DNA of 64,000 nt from Affinirhizobium straminoryzae (GTDB lineage Bacteria > Pseudomonadota > Alphaproteobacteria > Rhizobiales > Rhizobiaceae): the NCBI RefSeq assembly GCF_007004135.1, contig NZ_VJMG01000043.1:49503-113502 (forward strand). The letters run 5' to 3'. Shown one piece after another: positions 42,271 through 50,455 of the stretch. The notes under the pieces are model-generated. The model searched no databases. It worked only from the letters and a program-made list of their open reading frames with translations, and was not told the DNA's origin. How positions within the stretch are numbered: position 1 is the stretch's first letter; every line of letters begins with the position of its first letter. A program made the translations under genes and the position numbers.

Positions 42271-42701
42271 GCCAGTTGGCCTGTAAGCCGGGTTCTGTAT
42301 GGCCCCGATGCGAGCATCGGAACGTGGCAGCCATTCATCTGGGACGGCGCTTGCACGCCGCCTCACGCAACCCACCCGGATGACTGGCCCGGAAACAGGC
42401 TGTGGCACCGCAAGCGGCACCCGCGTCATCCCTATTCGGTCTTGCTCCCGGTGGGGTTTACCGTGCCGGTCCTGTTGCCAGTCCCGCGGTGGGCTCTTAC
42501 CCCACCCTTTCACCCTTACCCCGCCAACTCTCCGCTCGCTGAACCGAGCGGAGAGCAGGCGGGGCGGTTTGCTTTCTGTGGCACTATCCCTGAGGTCGCC
42601 CCCGCCGGACGTTATCCGGCACCGTGTTTCCGTGGAGCCCGGACTTTCCTCACCCTACCGCCTTTCGGCATTGGTAAAGCGCGGCTGCCCGGCCAACTGG
42701 C
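42271..42701 (-). ncRNA. rnpB: RNase P RNA
   Basis: Read on the minus strand, this roughly 430-nt stretch is the catalytic RNA of RNase P, which trims the 5' leader of tRNA precursors. The two ends form a perfect P1 helix (GCCAGTTGGCC at the 5' end with GGCCAACTGGC at the 3' end). The conserved GAGGAAAGTCCGGGCTCC follows about 45 nt in, and the 3' part has GAACCCGGCTTACAGGCC. A long hairpin of CTCTCCGCTCGG and its complement is also visible. Ends are set by P1 and are accurate to a few bases. This type-A bacterial form is normal for Alphaproteobacteria. Confidence 0.95.
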
Positions 42702-42767
42702 GGGCGGGTCATAGCCTCTTTACCGTGAAAAGGCCACAGCAAATCCGCGCACGGGAAAAATGCGGGT

Positions 42768-43022
42768 TCAGTCCCGCCAGAACGGCTTGCGCACCTCGCG
42801 CTCGGCCTCTTCGCGCGTCGTGCCGGCATCCTCGAACATGGCCTCGTTGAAGCTCCGCATATCGCGCGCCATCTGGCGGCGCATGCACCGGCGGGATTGC
42901 CAGAGCACCAGCGTCTCGACCAGGGCCTCGAACGGAACGAAGACCGTGTGTCTCTGGCGCAGACGGCCTGTCAACTGTTCCGGTTCGTAACGGATATAAG
43001 GCATCTCGATCGTGTGGCGCAT
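42768..43022 (-). CDS. DUF1127-like small protein (84 aa)
   Basis: The 84-residue basic protein ends in EEAEREVRKPFWRD, the C-terminal signature of rhizobial DUF1127 proteins, but the middle (the usual LSDRLLKDIGL segment) is replaced by RQMARDMRSFNEAMFEDAG, so it is a diverged member. DUF1127 proteins elsewhere affect RNA turnover, phosphate uptake and stress responses; nothing here shows which applies. The ATG has AAGGAGAAGCGCC just upstream, a strong ribosome-binding site. It is divergent from the LysR regulator gene, 108 bp away. Confidence 0.7.
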   Translation of the reverse strand: MRHTIEMPYIRYEPEQLTGRLRQRHTVFVPFEALVETLVLWQSRRCMRRQMARDMRSFNEAMFEDAGTTREEAEREVRKPFWRD

Positions 43023-43130
43023 GGCGCTTCTCCTTTGTCGGGATCAGAATTTATCTCCTTTCGATCATCGGAAAAATTGAGTAATGAGAACAAACTATGT
43101 GAGAAAAACTCCAACAGATGAATTCCCGCC

Positions 43131-44078
43131 ATGGACAAGCTGCCGCCGCTGACCTCGCTCTCGGCACTGGAAGCATTCTTCCGCACCGGCTCGGTCGGCG
43201 GTGCGGCCGAGATGCTCGGCCGCACGCACAGCGCCGTCAGCAAGCAGCTGCACCAGTTGCAGGATCACTCGGGCACCGAACTGTTCGTCAAGCGCGGCCT
43301 GCAACTGGAGCTGACGAGTGACGGTCGCCTGCTGGCGGAGACAGTGGCGCGCAGCATGGACGAGATGCGAAGGACCTATACGGCGGTTACCGGCGGCGGG
43401 CGCGCATCGGTCACGGTGGCCGCCAGCTCCACCTTTGCCCGCCAATGGATGATCCCGACGATTGCCCGCTTCAATGTCGAATATCCCGACATCGACGTGT
43501 TGATCCGGGTGGTCGGCCCGCAAGGCAGCCGGCGGACGGAAGGCCCGGTCGATCTCGTCATCTCCTGGGACCGGCTGAAGCATCTCGACGTCGAGCATCC
43601 GCTGGCGGTCTCGCTTGGCGATGTCCATATCGGCGTGGTGCTTGCCCCCACCTATCCCTTCGAGATGACCGCCACCACGCTGCGGATTCAGACGATCCTG
43701 CAACGGCGGGAAGCAGAAAACTCCTGGGAGCACTGGTCACGGCTTGCGGACATTACCGTCATCCGGCAACGAGAACTGACCTTCGACCTCTCCTCGCTCG
43801 CCTTCGAGGCGGCGGAACGCGGCATGGGGGCGACGATCGCCCCGAAATTCCTGATCGAGAAGGAGCTGAAATCCGGCAGCCTGATCGCACCGGCCGGCTT
43901 TCTGACATTCAGGGACGGTTTGCTGGTCTACCCGGCCACGGAACGGCCGAAGCTTTCAAAACCCGCACGGCTGCTGCGGGACTGGCTTGTCGCTCACGCC
44001 CAGTTGGACGCTGACGGCTTCATCGCCGATCCCGTCACCCCGCAATGGCCGTTCACGTCAGCGGGCGTCGACTGGTGA
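43131..44078 (+). CDS. LysR family transcriptional regulator (GcvA-like)
   Basis: The 315-residue regulator has an N-terminal winged HTH (LPPLTSLSALEAFFRTGSVGG, then AEMLGRTHSAVSKQLHQLQ) and a C-terminal periplasmic-binding-protein-like effector domain from about residue 90 (GRASVTVAASSTFARQWMIP). The N-terminal pattern is that of the GcvA subgroup. It probably acts as a tetramer on a promoter nearby. Its 3' end overlaps the convergent FAD oxidoreductase gene by 21 bp, so that oxidoreductase is a candidate target, though convergent layout is not the usual one for LysR pairs. The effector is unknown. Confidence 0.9.
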   Translation: MDKLPPLTSLSALEAFFRTGSVGGAAEMLGRTHSAVSKQLHQLQDHSGTELFVKRGLQLELTSDGRLLAETVARSMDEMRRTYTAVTGGGRASVTVAASSTFARQWMIPTIARFNVEYPDIDVLIRVVGPQGSRRTEGPVDLVISWDRLKHLDVEHPLAVSLGDVHIGVVLAPTYPFEMTATTLRIQTILQRREAENSWEHWSRLADITVIRQRELTFDLSSLAFEAAERGMGATIAPKFLIEKELKSGSLIAPAGFLTFRDGLLVYPATERPKLSKPARLLRDWLVAHAQLDADGFIADPVTPQWPFTSAGVDW

Positions 44079-45245
44079 GAAGTCGAAATCGAAGGAACTG
44101 ATGCTGCCCGTCTGGAGAAGTTCCGCACCGAGACGGCCGATCTCGTCAGAGCTCTTGGCGGCCGTGCCGCAGCCGCCGGTCAGGAGGGCGATACGCGGCG
44201 ACGACGTATAGGCGATGATCGGATAGCCGGAGGGCGTCTTGGACACGACGCAGGCGCCCATGGACACCCGCGTGCGGTCGATCTCCGGCACCAGCGTTTC
44301 CATGAAGGCAGCATGATGATCCCGCACGCTCTCGCGCCCGCCGGAGCGGAACCAGGCCCGCAGTTCCGCATCGCTGCGCAGGATCAGATCGTCCGGGTCG
44401 CCACCGATCTTGAGATAGACCTTGCCATCCGGATAGCGCACCGGCGGCAGTATATAGATGTGGCGGCTCGGATCGCGCGGCTCGTAGATCAGCGAGGGCA
44501 TGCCGGCAAAGCGGGCAAGCTCCGCCTCCGGGATCTCGAAGAAGGTGACCGTGCGGCCATAGACCGACATGGCGGGCGGCTGCGGCAGCAGTCCCTCGGC
44601 AATGCTGAAGCCGCCGGCGGCGACCAGCGCCTTCTCCGCCGTATAGCGACCGCCCTCGGCAGTCCTGACCACCGCTAGACCGTCCTCGTCGCGCACGGAG
44701 ACCACCGTTTCAGCCACAAGCCTTGCCCCCTGCCCGGCCGCCACGACGGACTGCGCCTTCACCAGCGCGCGCGGATTGACATAGCCGGCACGGCGAGCCT
44801 CGAACACGCCCTCGCAGTGCGGCTCGAAGCCGAAATAGCCGAAGCGGTCTTTCAGCGCCGCTTCGCCGAACAGATCGGTCGTCACGCCAAGGCCTTCGGC
44901 AGCGTCCAGAATGCCGCGAAGATAGGCATGGCCGGTGCGGCGGTCGGGCGCCACCATCAGGCAGCCGACCTCATGATAGAAGGTGACGCCACTCAGCGCC
45001 TCGATCTCGCCGTAACGGGCAATGGAGCGATTGGCGAGGAGGGCCCAGACCGGATCGGGATCGATGGTGCGGGTGATGCGCGCCTCGTCGTAATGGCTGG
45101 CAAACACGCCCTGATGTGTGCGGGCATCCGCCGGCTCGTCAGGCCCGATCAACGCCACGCCATCCGTGACCGCACTCAGATGCCGGGCGGCAGCCGCCCC
45201 CATCATGCCGCGTCCGATGACGATGAACTGGAAATCGGCTGTCAT
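44058..45245 (-). CDS. FAD-dependent oxidoreductase, DAO family (sarcosine-oxidase-like)
   Basis: The 395-residue flavoenzyme begins with a Rossmann fold, FIVIGRGMMGAAAARHLS, where GRGMMG is the dinucleotide-binding GxGxxG. The C-terminal GACVVSKTPSGYPIIAYTSS and GGCGTAAKSSDEIG are typical of monomeric sarcosine oxidase and N-methyltryptophan oxidase-like proteins. In that family a Cys near the C-terminus holds FAD covalently; Cys in GACVV is a candidate, not proven. It should oxidise a secondary amine or amino acid and release peroxide. Exact substrate is unknown. The 3' end overlaps the LysR gene. Confidence 0.86.
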   Translation of the reverse strand: MTADFQFIVIGRGMMGAAAARHLSAVTDGVALIGPDEPADARTHQGVFASHYDEARITRTIDPDPVWALLANRSIARYGEIEALSGVTFYHEVGCLMVAPDRRTGHAYLRGILDAAEGLGVTTDLFGEAALKDRFGYFGFEPHCEGVFEARRAGYVNPRALVKAQSVVAAGQGARLVAETVVSVRDEDGLAVVRTAEGGRYTAEKALVAAGGFSIAEGLLPQPPAMSVYGRTVTFFEIPEAELARFAGMPSLIYEPRDPSRHIYILPPVRYPDGKVYLKIGGDPDDLILRSDAELRAWFRSGGRESVRDHHAAFMETLVPEIDRTRVSMGACVVSKTPSGYPIIAYTSSPRIALLTGGCGTAAKSSDEIGRLGAELLQTGSISSFDFDFSPVDAR

Positions 45246-45360
45246 GCGGACGGCTCCTGAAGAAAGGTGAAAGTCTCTCGGGTTTAGCCAGCCGCAACCT
45301 CCACGTCCAGAGGCGCGCTGTCGCAGGCAGATACCGCCGCGCGGCGCGCTTTCGGAGGCC

Positions 45361-46128
45361 TCAATTGGTGCCCTGGAAGCGTGGCAGTTCCGTCAGCAGA
45401 CGGTGCAGGGTGTCGATGGTCGACATATCAGCAATGCCATCGACGCGGGCCGGTCGAAAATGCCGCTGAAAGGCCTCGACCGCCCCTTCCGTCTGGTCGC
45501 AGAAGGTGCCGGAAAGCGGCACGTTATAGCCATAGAGCGCCAGCATGCCCTGCAACGCTTCCACCGGCTGGCCACTTTCGCCGCGCTGGAAGAAGCGGCC
45601 GCTACGAATGGGACCGGGCTCCACCCAATGACCGATGCCGGCCCGAAACAGACGCTCCCACGGAAAAAGCTCGCCCGGATCGACCTTGCGCCGTGGTGCG
45701 ACATCCGAATGGGCGAGGATGCGCTCGGGCCGGATCGACCAGCGCTCGGCACAGTCGCGGCAGAGCGCGATCACCGCCTCGATCTGCGCGTCCGGAAAAG
45801 GCGGCAGGCCGCCCGGATGACCGGCATTGGCGATCTCGATGCCGATCGAGCGGGAGTTGATGTCCGTCTCGCCGTCCCAGAAGCTTTTGCCCGCATGCCA
45901 GGCGCGGCGCGCTTCCGGCACCAGTTGCACCACGCGCCCGTCCGGCCAGACGAAATAATGGCTGGACACTTCACTTTCGATGTTCTTCAGCCAGGACAGC
46001 GCCTGCCCGTGATCGGCCATGCCCGTATAGTGCAGAAGAATGATGTCCGGCGCCACGCCGCCCACGCGCTCGCCATGGTTCGGCGACGGCTCGACGCGCG
46101 CGCCCGCAAAATCCGGCTCAAGCTTCAT
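45361..46128 (-). CDS. N-acetylmuramoyl-L-alanine amidase with peptidoglycan-binding domain
   Basis: The 255-residue zinc amidase cleaves between MurNAc and L-Ala. The Amidase_2 domain (about residues 20-165) has the zinc ligands His in DIILLHYTGMAD and His/Asp in RILAHSDVAPRRKVDPG, with SRSIGIEIANAGH carrying the conserved Glu. A PG_binding_1 domain fills residues 185-250 (VEALQGMLALYGYNVPLSG). No signal peptide is visible, like AmpD, which recycles anhydro-muropeptides in the cytosol, so recycling is more likely than wall cleavage. It overlaps the DnaJ/TerB gene by 4 bp. Confidence 0.9.
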   Translation of the reverse strand: MKLEPDFAGARVEPSPNHGERVGGVAPDIILLHYTGMADHGQALSWLKNIESEVSSHYFVWPDGRVVQLVPEARRAWHAGKSFWDGETDINSRSIGIEIANAGHPGGLPPFPDAQIEAVIALCRDCAERWSIRPERILAHSDVAPRRKVDPGELFPWERLFRAGIGHWVEPGPIRSGRFFQRGESGQPVEALQGMLALYGYNVPLSGTFCDQTEGAVEAFQRHFRPARVDGIADMSTIDTLHRLLTELPRFQGTN

Positions 46129-46865
46129 GCAGCCTTGTGTTCCCTGGCAATCGCCGCATAGGCAGCGTTGAGAGCCGCCATGCGCTCGTTGGCGGCCGCA
46201 TGCAAGGCTTCCGGCACGCCGCGGGCAATCAGCTTGTCCGGGTGATGTTCGGACACCAGATGGCGGTAGCGCTTGCGAATGGCGGAGAAATCATCCTTCG
46301 GCGAAACGCCGAGCACCATATAGGGATCGACGCCTTCCAGATGCATGTGGCGTGCCTGGATGCGCCGGAAATGGTCTTCGTCGATGCGAAAGATTTCGGC
46401 AATGCGGGCGAGAAAGGCCATTTCCTTCTCGTGCACCATGCCGTCAGCCTTGGCGATGTGGAACAGGCCGTCGATCACGTTTTCCAGCATCGGGCAGTTC
46501 TGGTCACCGGAGCCGCAGAGGCCGGCCAGCTTTTCCGCATAGGCCTCGTAGCCGGCCACATCCTGCCGGGCGAGATTGTAGAGGCGGGCAACGTTGCGCG
46601 CCTCCTCCTCGGGAAAATCGAAGATCTGGCGGAAGGCCTCGACCTCGGAGGCCACCACGGCGCCATCGGCCTTTGCCATCTTGGCGGAGAGCGCGATGAT
46701 GGCAACGGAAAAGGACACGCGACGGCGCGTTTCCGGATCGCCCTCGAACAGCGTGCGGATCGCCTCCACCACGCGTGACAGCGCATTATGGGCGGCGTCG
46801 CCGACGCTGCCGAGCAGCCGCTCCCACAAAGAACTCACATTCAGGCAAAGGAAATCGAAGATCAT
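46125..46865 (-). CDS. DjlA-like protein with TerB and DnaJ domains
   Basis: The 246-residue protein has an all-helical TerB-like region (about residues 45-165: SVAIIALSAKMAKADGAVVASEV, then GLFHIAKADGMVHEKEMAFL) and a C-terminal J domain (about 178-245) with the HPD triad in HLVSEHHPDKL, which stimulates DnaK. E. coli DjlA has the same order but a membrane anchor; here the N-terminus (MIFDFLCLNVSSLWERLLG) is only weakly hydrophobic. The gene is first in a two-gene unit with the amidase (ATGA overlap), a pairing that suggests shared control rather than a known shared process. Confidence 0.88.
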   Translation of the reverse strand: MIFDFLCLNVSSLWERLLGSVGDAAHNALSRVVEAIRTLFEGDPETRRRVSFSVAIIALSAKMAKADGAVVASEVEAFRQIFDFPEEEARNVARLYNLARQDVAGYEAYAEKLAGLCGSGDQNCPMLENVIDGLFHIAKADGMVHEKEMAFLARIAEIFRIDEDHFRRIQARHMHLEGVDPYMVLGVSPKDDFSAIRKRYRHLVSEHHPDKLIARGVPEALHAAANERMAALNAAYAAIAREHKAA

Positions 46866-47196
46866 GGCTCACCTGACCAAATTCCCGCCGCCTTGGCAAG
46901 CAGCCGCAGGCGACCGGCGGGATTAAATTCTCGTCATGCTACGGTATTTCGAACGGCCCGGATCTGCCTTGAACGATACGGCCACGCTCTTTCGAAGCGC
47001 TTGGTTGACGCTCTGTCCACAGAGGGGCAGACGCGCGGAATGGCATCTGCGGATTTGAACCGATTGAAAACACAACTGTTCCGAAAGCGCCGCGAAATAG
47101 CGGATTTTCTTGAGAAATTCACTTTACAGCTGCGATCTCCTGTCGCAGACCTTCTGCGGTCAAAAGGCAAGGCGCGCAGGCGCAGAAGGAGGTTCG
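46866..47196. other. Divergent intergenic region upstream of the phosphofructokinase gene
   Basis: This 331-bp region lies between the DnaJ/TerB gene and the phosphofructokinase gene. No coding frame is convincing. A TTGACG-type element occurs near 47000. A strong ribosome-binding site AGAAGGAGGTTCG lies directly before the ATG at 47197. Confidence 0.5.
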
Positions 47197-48408
47197 ATGG
47201 CGAAGCGGAAAGTGGCGTTGCTGACGGCGGGTGGGCTTGCACCCTGTCTTTCGTCCGCGGTCGGAGGATTGATCGAACGCTACACGGATATTGCTCCCGA
47301 ACTGGATATCGTCGCCTATCGCTCGGGCTATCAGGGCCTGCTGCTCGGGGATCGAATCGAGATCACCGCCAACATGCGCGAGCGTGCCCATCTGTTGCAT
47401 CGTTACGGCGGCTCGCCGATCGGCAACAGCCGCGTGAAGCTGACCAATGTCGCGGACTGCGTGAAGCGCGGCCTCGTCAAGGAAGGGGAGAACCCGCTGA
47501 AGGTGGCCGCAGACCGGCTGGCCTCCGATGGGGTGACCATTCTCCACACGATCGGTGGCGACGATACCAACACCACCGCCGCCGACCTGGCCGCCTATCT
47601 TGGCGCACACGGCTACGACCTGACGGTGGTTGGCCTGCCGAAAACGGTGGACAACGACGTCGTGCCGATCCGCCAGTCGCTCGGCGCCTGGACGGCCGCC
47701 GAAGTCGGCGCGCACTTCTTCGACCACGTCAGCAACGAACAGAGTGCCGCCCCCCGCACCCTGGTCATCCACGAGGTGATGGGCCGTCATTGCGGCTGGC
47801 TGACGGCCGCGACCGCCCGCGCCTACATCCAGGACACCAGGGACAATGAATATGTCGAGGGCCTGATGATGAACACCCAGATGAAGAACATCGACGGCCT
47901 TTACCTGCCGGAAATGCACTTCGATCTGGAGGCGGAAGCCGAGCGGCTGAGGGCCATCATGGACAGCTGCGGCTTCGTGACGCTGTTCGTCTCGGAAGGG
48001 GCGGGCCTTGACACCATCGTCGCCGAGCGCGAGGCGGCCGGCGAGACCGTGAAACGGGATGCCTTCGGCCATGTGAAGATCGACACCATCAATGTCGGCT
48101 CCTGGTTCCAGAAACACTTTGCGGCCCTGCTGAAGGCCGAACGCTCCATGGTGCAGAAGTCCGGCTATTATGCCCGCTCGGCGCCGGCCAATGGCGACGA
48201 TCTGCGCCTGATCCAGAGCATGGTCGATCTGGCTGTGGAAAGCGCGCTGAATGGCGTCTCCGGCGTGACCGGTCACGACGAGGACCAGAATGGGAAATTG
48301 CGCACGATCGAATTCCCGCGTATCAAGGGCGGCAAACATTTCGATCTCACCGCACCCTGGTTCGGCGAAGTCATGGACTTCATCGGGCAGCCCTTCCGGC
48401 CGGTGTGA
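47197..48408 (+). CDS. pfp: 6-phosphofructokinase, pyrophosphate-dependent type
   Basis: The 403-residue enzyme phosphorylates fructose 6-phosphate. The phosphoryl-donor site reads TIGGDDTNTTAADLA near residue 115 and GLPKTVDNDVVP near residue 147. In this family the second Asp of GGDD and the Lys of PKTxDND mark PPi-dependent enzymes, whereas ATP-dependent ones have GGDGS and TIDND without Lys; so the reaction should use PPi and be reversible. The N-terminus ALLTAGGLAPCLSSAV and MGRHCGWLTA also fit. The ATG at 47197 has AGAAGGAGG upstream; an earlier in-frame start is unlikely. The gene seems to stand before a small membrane protein gene in the same direction. Confidence 0.92.
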   Translation: MAKRKVALLTAGGLAPCLSSAVGGLIERYTDIAPELDIVAYRSGYQGLLLGDRIEITANMRERAHLLHRYGGSPIGNSRVKLTNVADCVKRGLVKEGENPLKVAADRLASDGVTILHTIGGDDTNTTAADLAAYLGAHGYDLTVVGLPKTVDNDVVPIRQSLGAWTAAEVGAHFFDHVSNEQSAAPRTLVIHEVMGRHCGWLTAATARAYIQDTRDNEYVEGLMMNTQMKNIDGLYLPEMHFDLEAEAERLRAIMDSCGFVTLFVSEGAGLDTIVAEREAAGETVKRDAFGHVKIDTINVGSWFQKHFAALLKAERSMVQKSGYYARSAPANGDDLRLIQSMVDLAVESALNGVSGVTGHDEDQNGKLRTIEFPRIKGGKHFDLTAPWFGEVMDFIGQPFRPV

Positions 48409-48471
48409 TCGGCTCCTGCCACGGCCACCCGAAAATGGCCGGGCGGCCTTGATTTCGTGCTGGAGGAAGCG

Positions 48472-49101
48472 ATGAGCCTCGGGGATCTGCTGGTTTTTTC
48501 AATCCTGTGCCTGCTGATCCTGGATCTGCCGTCGGCCTCTGGCCGCATCATGCTGGATTACAGCCTCGCCCGTGGCAAGACGCGGGCGATGGCCCTCATC
48601 CCCGCGATCCTGCTGGGGTCGCTTCTGTGCTTTGCAGCCGCGTTCGCCATTTATGTCTGGCTGTCGGACTCGCTGCGCACCATGCGCGACCTTCTCTCAT
48701 GGTCGGCGCTTGCCTATCTCGCCATCCATGTCCTGCGTGGTCTCCAGATACGCCAGCGCCTTCGGCTGGCCGACAACGACAACCTCCGCGAGAAGACGCT
48801 GTTCTCAACGCTGTCCCGCGGCTTTCTTAGCCAGATTCGACCTGGGCTGGCGGTGGCCATCGCCGCCCTGCTTCTCCAGACCGTCGATTCGCCGCAGGAT
48901 CTGGCGGAGCTTGGACTGCATGCCGCGCTCGCTTTTACCGTTGCCGGCGTCGGCGCACCGCTTATCCAGCTTCTTTTTGCACGCCAGCGTGCCGCCCGTC
49001 TGAAGCGCGCAAGCCTTGGAAAACCGGGCGCGCCGAAGCCCCGAACCCGCTTCATCGCCCGCCGTGCCGTCAGCGCCGGCTACCGCCGGATTGCCGCCTG
49101 A
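48472..49101 (+). CDS. LysE-like integral membrane protein
   Basis: The 209-residue protein has about five membrane helices (for example DLLVFSILCLLILDL, IPAILLGSLLCFAAAFAIYVW, WSALAYLAIHVLRGL, AVAIAALLL, FTVAGVGAPLIQLLF) and a basic C-terminal tail. Layout and size resemble LysE/RhtB amino-acid exporters, but the usual PGP motif after helix 1 is replaced by LPSASGRIM, so export activity is uncertain. The ATG at 48472 is preceded by GGAGGAAGC. It lies 63 bp after the phosphofructokinase gene and may share its transcript. Confidence 0.68.
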   Translation: MSLGDLLVFSILCLLILDLPSASGRIMLDYSLARGKTRAMALIPAILLGSLLCFAAAFAIYVWLSDSLRTMRDLLSWSALAYLAIHVLRGLQIRQRLRLADNDNLREKTLFSTLSRGFLSQIRPGLAVAIAALLLQTVDSPQDLAELGLHAALAFTVAGVGAPLIQLLFARQRAARLKRASLGKPGAPKPRTRFIARRAVSAGYRRIAA

Positions 49102-49200
49102 TCGCCATGGTCTTGCCGGTCGGCGCCCAATGCGTTAAGAATTCGTAAGATTTGAAAGACACGCACGGGCTGGGAAACACAACTTCGTGAAAGTGAGACA

Positions 49201-50415
49201 ATGGCGATAACCCGATTTTTCGGTTGCAACGCAGTTGTAGCGGTGGCCATTTGCGGCGCCGTTTCGGGTTGCTCAAGCGTTGACTCGGCATCGAATACGG
49301 CGGCGGAGGGCAAGAAGGGTCAGACCCAGGAGGTTGCCCAGGCCGGTACGCCGGCAGCCGCGGACGCCACGACCCAGGTGGCCGATGCGCATGCGGCGAC
49401 ACCCAAAAGCGGACGTATCTCCATTGAAGCCGCCGCGGCAGCGGCAACTGCCTCGGCGCAAGGCCCGATTGCGGCCCCGGCCGGTTCGACAACCGTCGTC
49501 GCCGAGAAGGGTGGCCGCGTGACGCATCAGGTCGCACTGCCTGTCGGCACCTGGGCACTCGCACGCCAGAATGAATCGGTCCGCGCCGCACTGGCGGCTC
49601 AGGCGTCCGGCACGCAGCCGGTCCTTGGCCTTGCACCGACGCCGCTCGACACCACCGGCGCCATGCAGGCAATCAACGTGGCCACCGCATCGCATGTGAT
49701 GAGTGCGCCGGCCGAACCGCAGCCGCTGCAGCCCGCCAATGCCGCCTCAGCGGCAGCTGCGCCTGCTCAGATGGCCAGCACCGCCGCACCCGGCCATGTC
49801 GCCATTCCCCAGCCCAAGCCGCTGTTTGGCGCGCAGGCGAAGACTGTGGTCGCAGCCGCCGCGCCCGCACCGCAACAGGTCAATGCCATTCCCGATGAAT
49901 TGCGCGGCAGCATTGTCGCCATCCCGACGCCGCGGCCGAAGCTGCAGCAGGCGGGCACGTCCTCCATGCTGGCCTATGCCTCCGCGTCGCAGCCGGTTTC
50001 CGCACTGGCCGCGGATTTCTTCCCGCCAGCGCCCGGCGCCCCCATTCCGGAAACGGCCGGTGCCAGCACTCCGGAACTCAACAATCTCATCAAGCGCTAT
50101 GCCGGGCTTTACGGCGTGCCGGAATCCCTCGTTCATCGCGTCGTCCATCGCGAGAGCAAGTACAATCCGAAGGCCTATAACCGGAACGGCTATTTCGGCC
50201 TGATGCAGATCCGCTACTCCACGGCGAAGGCCATGGGCTATCAAGGCCGTCCGGAAGGACTTCTCGATGCGGAAACCAATCTGAAATACGCGATCAAGTA
50301 TCTGCGCGGCGCCTGGCTGGTGGCCGACAACGAGGCGGACGACGCGATCGGCCTTTATGCGCGTGGCTACTACTACGATGCCAAGCGCAAGGATCTTCTC
50401 CACGTCATGCATTGA
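49201..50415 (+). CDS. Lytic transglycosylase (SLT domain) lipoprotein
   Basis: The 404-residue precursor has a signal peptide ending in a lipobox-like VSGC near residue 24, so it may be lipid-anchored. Residues 30-290 are Ala/Pro/Gln-rich and probably disordered. The catalytic SLT domain is at the C-terminus (about 296-400): LIKRYAGLYGVPESLVHRVV, HRESKYNPKAYNRNGYFGLMQI with the catalytic Glu, and the end KYAIKYLRGAWLVA. The enzyme cleaves peptidoglycan to 1,6-anhydro-muropeptides in the periplasm. The ATG is preceded by GTGAGA, a weak site. It is convergent with the serine hydrolase gene. Confidence 0.9.
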   Translation: MAITRFFGCNAVVAVAICGAVSGCSSVDSASNTAAEGKKGQTQEVAQAGTPAAADATTQVADAHAATPKSGRISIEAAAAAATASAQGPIAAPAGSTTVVAEKGGRVTHQVALPVGTWALARQNESVRAALAAQASGTQPVLGLAPTPLDTTGAMQAINVATASHVMSAPAEPQPLQPANAASAAAAPAQMASTAAPGHVAIPQPKPLFGAQAKTVVAAAAPAPQQVNAIPDELRGSIVAIPTPRPKLQQAGTSSMLAYASASQPVSALAADFFPPAPGAPIPETAGASTPELNNLIKRYAGLYGVPESLVHRVVHRESKYNPKAYNRNGYFGLMQIRYSTAKAMGYQGRPEGLLDAETNLKYAIKYLRGAWLVADNEADDAIGLYARGYYYDAKRKDLLHVMH

Positions 50416-50433
50416 CGGCGAACTTGTGCGGAC

Positions 50434-50455
50434 AGGCGCTCAGTCGAGCGCCTTT
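50434..50455 (+). terminator. Hairpin after the lytic transglycosylase gene
   Basis: A perfect 8-bp stem (AGGCGCTC at 50434-50441, GAGCGCCT at 50446-50453) with a 4-base loop is followed by TT. It begins 18 bp after the stop codon and overlaps the 3' end of the convergent serine hydrolase gene. Confidence 0.45.

Noticed and set aside
42271..42714. Several 90-180 codon frames over the RNase P RNA region
   Set aside because: The P1 helix and conserved RNase P sequence show that this DNA makes a structured RNA, not protein.
47050..47075. A TTTGAACC element suggestive of a tRNA T-loop
   Set aside because: No acceptor stem or anticodon arm can be folded around it.
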